From: Anas platyrhynchos
Lineage: Eukaryota > Chordata > Aves > Anseriformes > Anatidae
DNA: 64,000 bases
Assembly (NCBI RefSeq): GCF_047663525.1
Contig: NC_092589.1
Coordinates: forward strand, 29,757,001-29,821,000
Direction: 5' to 3'
Of this stretch, positions 40,088 through 49,075 are shown one piece after another (the stretch's first letter is position 1; each line of letters starts with the position of its first letter). A model generated the notes under the pieces. The model saw only the letters and a list, made by a program, of their open reading frames with translations, made no database searches and had not been told where the DNA came from. A program made the translations under genes and the position numbers.

Positions 40088-40333
40088 TCATCTTGAATGC
40101 ACAGGGTTTTTTTTAAGCGCTCTTCCCAAAATAGGATCTGGCAGATGTGTGGTGTTTTTTCGATTTACACACTGATGGCATAGATTTTTTTTTCCCACCT
40201 TTTTCTTGTTCTGTGCTGTGCTGCTTCTCTGGGTTGAATGCACTTTCTCCTTCTTCTGAGTTGAGATTACTTCCATTGCTTTAGTTATTTTAGTTCCCTT
40301 TGCCAAAACCGGTTCAGGTGACAGAGTGTGCTG
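40088..40333 (-). CDS. LRIF1-like probable last coding exon
   Basis: An open frame of 81 codons after the acceptor GCCTTTTTGTTCAG, with a CAG repeat that allows a one-residue shift (40333 or 40330). It is in phase with exon 3 and ends in TGA at 40090-40088. The composition is lysine-rich (STQKKEKVHSTQ, NKKKVGKKN), in keeping with the lysine-rich stretch after LTRI in LRIF1, and includes CHQC. Residue-level homology to LRIF1 is weak here, so the exon rests mainly on phase, acceptor and position. Confidence 0.5.
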   Translation of the reverse strand, partial: QHTLSPEPVLAKGTKITKAMEVISTQKKEKVHSTQRSSTAQNKKKVGKKNLCHQCVNRKNTTHLPDPILGRALKKNPVHSR

Positions 40334-43276
40334 CTGAACAAAAAGGCTCCAATATACATACATTGATTTTACTTCAATTGATGCTGATGACTCTTAACGT
40401 GACAGTTTTTATTAACTGAATAAAATGATCTAATCTAGGCAAATCTGGACAGCATAACTTAGTTTGGGTTTTTAAGATAAATTCCAAAATTAGTGTCTTT
40501 GCTAAACATATAGGTTAACTAAATGTTAGTAAAAACAGATCTGGGCTGGGGTCCTGTGGTTTGACTAGTTCAATATTTGAGGAAAATTTAAACGCATGTA
40601 TTAGTTTCTATTGTGATTACTCTCATGTGCTGTTGAAGGGGATACAACAGCATCTAATAGAGATATAGAGATTCTGATGTGCTGGTATATTTATTTAAGC
40701 TGCCATCAATTAAATGTGTGTAATTTCAGAGTATTTATGCAGAATTTATGACAGTGTTATTAAATAGTTATCAGAAATAATTTAATACGTACATATGAAA
40801 AAGACACACTTTATTAGGGCATGGTGCAACTGGAGATGTGATTAACAGATTAAGACAGCAGAGACCTCCCATTCCCTGTATGAAGAAGTTCTTTCCCGCT
40901 TGAAATCTTAACTATTATGATACAAGTTACCTTTAGCCAGATCTGCTATTGTTTCCACAGTGTTTAGTCAAAGTTTGCAGAAAATGACAGAATATAACAA
41001 CAGAATGTAATCTGCAAAGACAGAGGTCCCTGACTTCCAGTAACCCTGATAAAAAATATTTGCGCTGTAAATCTTTATAAACCATGTGAGGCTCTCAAAT
41101 GGAAAATGGTTTATGACAAGGGCTCAAATGTTTCGAAGAGTGTACTAATAATGTGTAATGATCACATCAAGGTGATGAATGCTTTTATATTTGTATATGG
41201 ACAATTAGGTGTCCTATGTATATGGACAAAAGTGTCCTTTGACACTTTTTTCTATTTCTCTGTCCTGGTGGTTACCTTCCATTTAAATGTAGAAGCTCTG
41301 TCAGAATCCTTTGTAAGTTCACTCGTACTTATCCTTGTGAGATGGACTCTTACATCTTTAATAATACCGAATTCTTTCCTGAGTTTGTTGTCTTCTTCCT
41401 TACGTGCTTTTTTCCAATTTCTTGTTTGCAAGTCTTCTTTGGATGGGAAGTCAGCCTTGTTGAGAAACTGAAACAAGAGAGTAGAAGTTTACTAGGTGAA
41501 AGTGAGTGTTGGGTAGCAGTTTTCCTCCCGCCCGTTTCTTTCATGTCTCATTTTTACATTCTTTCCTACTTCAGTACCATGGGGTGGGACTAATTAAATT
41601 CAGGATTCAGTCAGTTCACTCATTGCCAGCCAGCCCTTTCTCTCTTCTCTTAAATTTCACTGATACTTTAAAATGTGATCCTGATGGCACTCATCACCTG
41701 TCTTTTGAAACAACACCTACTTCCTTGGGAAACACCTTGCCATTATACTACTTCCACACTTGCTATTCTCTAAATAGCAACTGGCTGTTCCCATAAATGC
41801 AGTGCTTTCACCCTGCTCTGATATTAAAAGTCGTGATGTGTCCCAAGATGGATTTTTTTTTCTAAGCACTACCTATTTATTTATTTATTTATTTATTTTT
41901 AACTGTCTCAAAGTCTCAAAAACCTGCAAACCTCACTTTGATTTACTCTACAGTGATTTGTGCCCACTGGAGTTGTGTTTGATTTCTCCAAAAAATTTAA
42001 AGCACAGTCAGGACATTTGTCTTTCACAGCATTTGTTCTGTTATAAATCTGCTGAATAATGTACTTTGATTGCATTTGACCGTATCTAAGAGGAGACTAA
42101 TTTACTGTCCTTACATATACATTCAACTGATCATCACAGGGTACTTATTGCCTGTTGTCCTTTCGCACTTAGAGGACAGCACTGCTTGGGCTGAGACATG
42201 GTAGTCATCCTGTGTGAAAAGAAATGTGTTACCTTTGAAATTTCATCTTGGTGGGTAGCAAGGGTTGGAAGACATTTTATGTTCTGTTTTGCAACACACT
42301 GTCTTGACAGGAGTGTATCTGAGACTTTGGGAGTTACGTCATGGATAGCTCTGAAAGGAATGAAACAAGTTGTGGTTTTCCTAAACAACGTTTTTCGTCT
42401 TTGTATTTCTATTTCTAGTGGCAGAACTTCATGACTCTTTACGTACAGGAGGTAGACTTTCCCAGTATGAATCATCACAGCATTTTCCTTAAGGATTGGA
42501 ATTTTCATTTTCTCTTCAGTAGGGCTGACAGATGAAAGTGGTAAAATATTTTTATAATCCTTATACTTGATATCATTCAATGATCTTAAAATTCCTGAAA
42601 CAATGCTGTTAGATGACTTTACAATAAGAGGATATGGTCTTGCTGTCTTGCTGACTAGCTTTTCTCGTGCAAACTGTTTCACTGGGGTTATCTGGGAACT
42701 TCTCACATCTTCAGTTACTTTATCAGGACTACAACAGGGTCTTGCTAAATTTGTGCTGGTTGGTATTAAAGACTTTGGAAAATTGTCCCAAAAGGGTTTG
42801 GAAGCCTCTTCCACCTTTATTACTGGCGAAATATAAGTAACAGTTGGTATTTCTGTAGTCTCCCTTACTTCAGTGTCATCTTTAGTTCTGTCTGACATCA
42901 GTTGCTGCATCATAGGTGGGAAAGAAGAAAGTGGTACTGATAAGACTTTGGCTTCAGGTGGTATCTCTAAATCATACTTTAAAATCTCAGCTTCAGATTC
43001 TTCAGTAACCTTAGGAGGTTCACAGATTTCTGAAACCGGTGCTTTGTCCTCTCGATCAGTATGAGTTAGTAAGGGGCATCTTCTCAGAGAGAGCTCTTTA
43101 ACTGAAGTTTCATTACTCTGAGTATTAAACACCTTTGAGGAGAACTTTTCTCTGTCAGCAGAAGTCATGCCAACATTTTCTAGCGTGTTGAAACTTCTGG
43201 TAGAGAAATTTTCCTCACTCTTCATTTGCTGATACTCTAGCACCAGAGCAGATGTAGTACTGGTTCCTGGCATCAT
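40088..43276 (-). CDS. LRIF1-like gene (three coding exons), possibly C-terminally truncated
   Basis: The predicted protein resembles LRIF1 (HBiX1), a nuclear protein that in mammals binds HP1 and SMCHD1 and works in heterochromatin silencing. Proposed coding exons are 42233-43276, 41276-41467 and 40088-40333, all joined in phase 0, for about 493 residues; human LRIF1 has about 769. Collinear matches to remembered human LRIF1 are LSVPLSSFPPMMQQ (SVPASSLPPSVQQ), PTVTYISPV (PTVIYVSPV), VKSSNSIVSGIL (VKSSNNVASKIL), ENAVMIHTGKVYLL (DNALVMFNGKVYLL) and EFGIIKDVRVHLTRI (IFGLTKDLRVCLTRI). The human N-terminal and central parts are missing or shortened. The first in-frame ATG is the doubled ATGATG at 43276. 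The C-terminal coiled coil is out of frame downstream. Whether this is a functional paralogue or a decaying one cannot be decided from sequence alone. The long open main exon favours past or present coding function. Confidence 0.68.
40930..41580. repeat. Local duplication, copy 2, containing the intact exon 3
   Basis: Partner of the segment at 35.95-36.55 kb. This copy retains the frame through VRVHLTRI and lies between the other exons of the LRIF1-like gene, so it is taken as the original. Boundaries are approximate. Confidence 0.65.
41276..41467 (-). CDS. LRIF1-like exon 3
   Basis: A 192-nt, 64-codon exon starting after a good polypyrimidine acceptor (CTCTCTTGTTTCAG) and ending at TGGAAG/GTAACC. 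It carries the KEFGIIKD-VRVHLTRI block that matches human LRIF1 KIFGLTKD-LRVCLTRI. The preceding part (FLNKADFPSKEDLQTR) is rich in charged residues. A GTAAGAG inside the exon, after GIIKD, could act as an alternative donor but would remove the conserved VRVHLTRI. Confidence 0.72.
41874..41899 (+). repeat. (TTTA)n microsatellite
   Basis: Six tandem TTTA units within the intron between exons 2 and 3 of the LRIF1-like gene (TAAA in its transcript). Confidence 0.85.
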
Positions 43277-43304
43277 AAAAGCATTATGGTTTTGAAAATG
43301 TATT
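42233..43304 (-). CDS. LRIF1-like exon 2 (main exon)
   Basis: A 1072-nt exon between an acceptor reading GTCTACGCAG (43305/43304) and a donor reading TTTCAAAG/GTAACA (42233/42232). The frame is open from 43304 and the first ATG is at 43276, giving 348 codons with no stop. Serine/threonine-rich, probably disordered sequence comes first. The block conserved with LRIF1 runs from about residue 115 to 300. The open frame continues past the donor to 42134 as intron read-through. That extension has no LRIF1 counterpart and is probably not translated in the spliced form. Confidence 0.75.
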
Positions 43305-45262
43305 CTGCGTAGACAGATGAGTTACCATGTGCAGGTGGTGGTACACATTAGCAAGGCTTCCCAAGGAAAAAAAATGCAGAAGCAGTTTCAGTAGGTCTCA
43401 TGTATCTTCATTTCTTTCCTGAAGGGCTACATCTATGCAGTCTGACAAACTTAAAATAAAAGTTAATACAAATTAAAATGTGATCATATATTTCTAAATG
43501 TACAGAAATAGTGATTTTTTCTAGATGGTTGTCATATGAAATGTCATCCTAAAATAAAGCTTAAAAACAAATGTATCTGATTTAAGTATTAACTAAAGCT
43601 CATCTAGCCAGTATGATTTTTCTGCAATAATCACTCCTTGTGAGATACTTCCAATATTGAATTAAAACAGCAGTGAGTTTCTGCTGGCTTCAGTAAGAGT
43701 TAGGTTTTACCCCATAGTGCAAATTGCTGTTTGACAGGATCTGTTTTGAAACCATGTTCAGATGCTTATCAAATACATCTCAACACCTTCTAAGCACAGG
43801 TATAAGAGTAAGATTCTAAACAACTACAAGTACCTAGATGAGTCTACTGTAGAAGGAAACAAGAAATGTAAATTTGTATCATGAGGAAGGCAAAGACCCT
43901 CAGGTGGATTAAAAACAAATTAGTTTTGAATTGGCTCATTGTATTTCAGTGGTTATGTTCTCTCAGGAATAACCTACTTATCTTAGCACTACAGACTTGA
44001 TTTTGTAGAAAGTAAACATAAACATTCACATTATTTGCATGTCAATCATACAAACCAGATGTTTCTTATCCTTCCCGATTATCAAAAAAGCCGTTGAATT
44101 CTTCTCTCTATGACTGAAGAGGTCCTACTACCTAACTGACTAAAAGAAATGTAATAAAGACAGTAATTTCACTCTTATGAGTTCTGTGATCCTTTTAAGG
44201 ATTGCATAAATTAACCTTTCTTAGTCCTTTTAACTACTAAAAATGAATAAATTGAAAAATAAAATGAAATTCTTCTTCTAGGCTGTGCCTCCTGCATTTA
44301 TGATGGATAGATCTTGATGTAATCACATAATTCCACGAGTCTAATCAGGAATGATTAGAAATAATTATATTAATTGTCAACAAATTATTTGAATAATTGA
44401 TTGCACATGAGTGAGAATAGCACTACAAGTAATGAGACACTGTGGTCTTCCTACAACAAAATGTGAGTTTGTATTTCTATTTCTGGTGACAGATTTTTAT
44501 GCAGATTTTTCTGCAGAAAAATCCTATAGGTTAGATAAGCTTCAGCTAATACTTAAAGATGAGTGAGCCCCTCTGTAAAAGCAGAATGTAAGTCCTATTT
44601 TTTCCTTTGTTTCCTCCTCCACCTTTTTTATTTTTTTTTCATTTCTGGATTTAGGGATTCTATCTATGTTCATAATTATGATGTGATTGAGTTATGAGAA
44701 GTCTCCTGCTCCAGAAAGTCTGATATTGGCCTCTGCATTTGCTTTCTCACTCTTTTCATTGGCCCTTAATCCTGTCCCATTAAATATTCATCTTCTGGCA
44801 TGCAAACACAGCCTCAGTGATTCCTGAGTAATCAGAAATTTACTACAAACTTTCCATCAATAGGAGATCTTCCCCAATATACCTAAACAAAAACAATCAA
44901 ACAAAAATCCTAAGGACATGAATTGCTGATGTGTAAACACTCTTGGAAACTGAGATGCAGCAATTCAACTGGTATCAAAAAGGAAAGAAGAAAGGCTTGT
45001 GGTTTTGACACAGAGAAATCCTGGTTAGCTGTGAAACCAGCTGAAAAGAAAAAAAGATACTGCTGCAGAAGAAAAAGACTTCTTGATTCCCAAAAGCCAT
45101 GACTCTCTACTGATTGATGTAGTGATACGGCTCGTCACACTCTTAGATTTTGCTCTCTGGAGCCCTGTGTGCCATTTAAAGACTTTCTAGGTAACAATCA
45201 TTGCCGAGCAAATCCCACTAAAAGCACAAAAAAGCAAAAAACGTTTACTTTATAAATCTCAC
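43305..45262 (-). other. Probable first intron of the LRIF1-like gene
   Basis: AT-rich, bounded by a GTGAGA donor and a CTACGCAG acceptor. Apart from the exon-2 remnant at 44.4 kb, nothing was recognised. An extra coding exon that would extend the N-terminus was looked for on the minus strand and not found by eye. Confidence 0.4.
44410..44492 (-). pseudogene. Short remnant of LRIF1-like exon 2
   Basis: Plus-strand TTTGTATTTCTATTTCTGG (44467 onward) and the 60 bp before it (AATAGCACTACAAG, TGAGACACTGTGGTCTTCCT) match 42345-42428 inside exon 2 (ATAGCTCTGAAAGG, TGAAACAAGTTGTGGTTTTCCT, TTTGTATTTCTATTTCTAG). Read on the minus strand it keeps PEIEIQ, as in exon 2 PLEIEIQ, and then meets a stop. 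It lies in the first intron. Confidence 0.45.
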
Positions 45263-45432
45263 CTGTCGTGTCAGTGTTGCAGGAAAGCATCTCAGCTCAC
45301 AGGCTGTTGAGGAGGCTCAGAGAGGCGTGAGCTGCCCTGTTCTTGCAGGTGCCCAAAAGCTTTGTGACTATCAGCACTGATAAAGTGGTTTAGCTTTTTT
45401 TGCCAGCAGGCACAGACAAAGCACACTTTGTG
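45263..45432 (-). other. Putative untranslated first exon of the LRIF1-like gene
   Basis: A strong donor, CGACAG/GTGAGA, is at 45263/45262, 1.96 kb upstream of the main exon's acceptor. The exon's 5' edge is inferred from a TATA-like element about 30 bp further up. It contains an ATG at 45290 that opens a 19-codon upstream frame if spliced directly to the next exon. The first-exon assignment is inference; no transcript evidence is available. Confidence 0.4.
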
Positions 45433-45456
45433 CCACTACCGCTGAGCAGTGCAGGG

Positions 45457-45468
45457 GATATATATTTT
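45457..45468 (-). promoter_or_regulatory. TATA-like box upstream of the LRIF1-like gene
   Basis: On the minus strand the sequence reads AAAAATATATATCC, about 30 bp upstream of the assumed transcription start and about 200 bp upstream of the strong donor at 45262. There is no CpG island here, unlike at MAP1LC3C, so a TATA-type, possibly tissue-restricted promoter is the simplest reading. Confidence 0.35.
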
Positions 45469-45469
45469 T

Positions 45470-48400
45470 GCAGTGTTCATCACTATAAGAGGTGCCAAGA
45501 GCTCTTTACAGACTGCAGCTGGAAGAGCAGGGGATGTAATCAAGATCTCTGACGAATCTCCACTGTACTGAAGGTATGACGTGTGGACTGTGGGCTAAGT
45601 ATGGCTCACCAGAGCAATTATTTTGACCTATAACCTTCTCCTGGTGTGTTCATTCCAATGAACCATGCAGGAGCAAGAGGCATGTCAAGTAAAAATGTTT
45701 GGTAACAGCAGCACAGTCCCAGACACCATCTTTCCAGGGAAATTCAGGAGAACTCGAAGGTATGTGTGTATATACACAGTATGCACTCAACAACAAGTAA
45801 GCCTGCTAGTCATAGGAATGTCTGATCTAAGCATGTCTGTATGCACCAATTTTTAAGTCATCTTGGGCATGGCAATCTCCTTTGCCCTTGGAAGACACTG
45901 TATCTTTTGTTTGGCCAGAAAATGCGGGCATTGATTCACGCTGCTGTCCCTCAGAATTAAAAAACAAAAGCACAGGTACTTGACTATGATGAATCTAAAA
46001 CCAGACCAATCTAGCAATCTCACACATGACTGAGGACTGTGTTAATACAAGCATTATGCAAATTTATAATGTCTTCACTCCTAACCCCCTGCTATGCACA
46101 GCAATCAGTTGACTCTCCTTATCTATCAGTACTGGAAAACTCAGTACTGGAGTCTCAGTTCCAGCATTTTATTGACTTTAAACAGTAGCAAATCACACTG
46201 ATGAAAAATGTATTGTACCTTACAGTTTTGTCAGTGTACACCTTATTGTACAACAGCGACCACAGTTGTATAATTTTGTTATTCCTTTAGTTCAAGAGAT
46301 GACCATTTGCATTGACGAACCCTAGATCCTCAATGCCTTTTAAAAAAGAATGACTGTATTCACATACCTTAAAATGTCCTTCTTTACATGCACAAAAAAT
46401 ATGTAAACAAAAATTTCCTTTCTTTCATCATCTTTAAACCAACTAACAGCAAAGCAGAGCCTCAGACTTTGGAAACAAGCAGCACAGATTCCCTTATTAC
46501 CTCTAGCTTATGTATACAAATCTTTTCTGTCTGAAATGATCTTACACTGTAAATTTTATGGCTGTAATTCACCACTGCCCTGGCTTCATCAGAGATGAAG
46601 ACAGCAAGAGTCTTAAGAGTTTATAAGCTTACAAAAATATTAAAACCCTCAAATATTTTGTCCTTATTTTTGATTAAAATGTTCACATGAATATTGCAAC
46701 TATGAATTTATGAAAATGCTTGTGTTCTAATTGGATTTTCATTTGCAAAGCTTTGGCTTGGCATCTTGGTTTAGTTATAAAGTCTGATGAAAGTTTCTTA
46801 TCAGAGTTCAGGGAGGATTCCAAGGCTATCCCTGAGAAAATGTGGATTTCCTGAAATACAGGCATGACTGCTGCTGCCATGGCATGGCCTATTTTTGCCT
46901 GGACTCAGTCTAAAGTCTATATATTAGCATATACAGGTACGATGCAGATTGCTAGATCTACAACTTGGTTTAACACACATAATTCCTTCCCTTTCTCAAC
47001 AGCTGACCCACACTTAGGCTATCAAAAGTGCTGTAATGTTCAGGGAGAGAGCAGTTTCAGGAGTTACTAAAATGGAAAAATGTTTTGGTGTAAGGCCACT
47101 GTTTTAACAGTTCTCTAACAGTTTCTCACATTATGGGCAAACTGTTTAGGTGGAGTACTGTTTTCTGAGAAAGAAGTGTTAGCTTTCAGGTTAGCAGCCT
47201 ATAAAGGGAGCACATTTTGCTGCTAGCAATCCCTCTGCCAGGAACTGAGCTTTAATGATGTATGTAAATCATAATGGAAAACATCCAGTGAGTGAAAGCC
47301 TAAACTGGCCTTCTGCCCTACCTCAGAAGGCTGTGAGGACGCTTTCATGGTTAATGTGTCTCCCACAACCCTGCTGCCCAACTGTTTACCCTCTTGCAGC
47401 TGGGGTTCCCCTTGCTGGCTCTTTAAGCAAGGCTACAACTCTGGCACACAAAGTTGTATTAAGCTTTACGGCAGGAGCACGTATGGGGTGAAAACGTCAA
47501 ATATGATTTACTTGCAGCTCAGCGGTGCTTGTGAGTGTTTACAAGAGGTAAATAATCACCTCATCAAACACAGCACCCTGCCGCAGTTCACTGCCTTGCA
47601 CCAGTCCTGGCACAGAGGGCTAATATCACACTATGGGGGCCAGGGGCCCTTCTAGCACAGTTCCTGACTGTAGCCAGAAGTGGATGCTTTGCCAGAACTA
47701 ACGAGCAGGGTGTGCGCATGGTGATCCTTCCTTCAATCTCCCTCCCCTCCAACAGATGGAGGCGCTGGGCCTTCCTGAGCCACCGGCAACTTCTCTGTGG
47801 ATTTGCTCCTAGCACCATGCCCAGCTGCCCAATGCCTCCCACATCCATGGCAGCTTCTGCCTCACCTCAGTGCCCAGCTGGGTCCCGTGCAGCCATGAAA
47901 CTTCCTCAAGCCCACAGTTTTGAGGACAAACTCTGAACTCGTGGGACAAACTCTAGCCCTCCCAGTCAAACTGCAGTGGGCCAGGCCGGAGATGATGTGA
48001 GGGTGTGAGGGTGTGTGGTGCGGTTACCTTTACAGGAGCAGCGCAATGCCAGAGGAGTAACAGCCAACTGCTGTGGAAACTGCTGCCTGTGGAGAACCTT
48101 CCAGAGCACCGGTGCTGGAGACCAACTGCTGCTGGGAGCCATGGAGTCTTAATGGCCCCTCCTACACCAGGAGCTCTCAACCTCAACTGCTGCTGCTGGT
48201 GGGATCCAGGGCACTGGGCAGAGAGGTGCAGGCACCACCCACCCCCCGGCCCGGCCGCAGGACATTGGCCCTTGGCGCTGTGCCTGCCCCACCAGCCCAG
48301 CTGGCCCTCCTCCTGTGCCCACCTTCTCTCCTTGCTGCACCACAGTGTGTGCTGTGTGATCTGTGGGGCCTCACAAATATTTGTGACCGCAGCACCCTGG

Positions 48401-48704
48401 TACCAGGCTGCATTTGGCCTCCACAGAGCCACAGCACAGGGGGCCCAGTGCATGGGGCATTCCCTAGGGCTCACTGGCCTTGCACACCACAACCCTATCC
48501 TGCCTGTGTGAGGGTGTCTCCCCTGGCCTCAAATTAACCTCACAGTAATAAGTAGACCATAACCCTGAACCTTGATCCAACAGCTTCGTGTGCCTGACAA
48601 CAGTGGGACATGGCACATCACCTGTGGGCGATACGCTGCAGCGTGAATCTGGATGAGAGACAGAGCTAGATTTCTGATTGACTTAATGTCTGCAACCCAT
48701 GTAA
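45470..48704. other. Intergenic region with GC-rich patch at 47.3-48.5 kb
   Basis: The patch at 47.3-48.5 kb is GC-rich but poor in CpG, and gives open frames up to 179 codons on both strands at once (47953-48537). This pattern points to stop-codon scarcity rather than a gene. No conserved motif was found. It may be old repeat sequence upstream of the CR1 end. Confidence 0.5.
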
Positions 48705-49075
48705 GTCTGGAGCAGAAGTCCTGTGAAGAGCAGCTGAGGAAACTGGGGTTGTTTAGTCTGGAGAAGAGGAGGATCGGGGAGACCGTATTACGCTCTACAA
48801 CTGCCTGAAAGGAAGGTGTGGGGAACTGGGAGTCGGCCTCTTCTCACAGGTAACTAGTGACAGCACTAGAGGGAACAGCCTCAAGTTGCGCCAGGGGAGG
48901 TTCAGGTTGGAAATTTCTTTTTCGTGGAGAAATTTATTCTCAGAAAGAGTAGTCAGGCATTGGAATGTGTTGCCCAAGGAGGTGGTGAAGTCACCGTCTC
49001 TGAGGGTGTTTAAGAAAAGGTTGGAATTGGTGCTAAGGGACGTGTTTTAGTGGGTGACATTGGTGGTGGCCACTT
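48705..49075 (+). mobile_element. CR1 LINE 3' end, 5'-truncated
   Basis: About 370 bp match the well-known CR1 3' region in order: CTGAGGAAACTGGGGTTGTT, TAGTCTGGAGAAGAGGAGGA, a CTACAACTGCCTGAAAGGA block, CTCAAGTTGCGCCAGGGGAG, GTGTTGCCCAAGGAGGTGGT, and TCACCGTCTCTGAGGGTGTT. It is diverged and truncated, with no ORF2 remnant recognised immediately upstream. The match supports an avian (or at least sauropsid) source. Confidence 0.9.

Larger units (their letters stand above)
42234..45262 (-). promoter_or_regulatory. Possible upstream ORF overlapping the main start codon
   Basis: If exon 1 (ending 45263) is spliced to exon 2 (starting 43304), the ATG at 45290 opens a 19-codon frame. Its TGA stop (43275-43273) overlaps the doubled start ATGATG of the main frame. 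Such an arrangement can damp or couple translation by reinitiation. The call depends entirely on the predicted splice; the interval given spans the intron and the overlap point. Confidence 0.25.

Noticed and set aside
42134..42232. End of the 380-codon open frame as coding sequence
   Set aside because: A strong donor AAAG/GTAACA at 42233/42232 and matching phase with exon 3 make this tail intronic. It has no LRIF1 counterpart.
47953..48537. Overlapping open frames of 179, 168 and 154 codons
   Set aside because: They are open on both strands over the same GC-rich, repeat-like stretch, with cysteine-, tryptophan- and proline-rich translations and no recognised domain. This is typical of chance frames.
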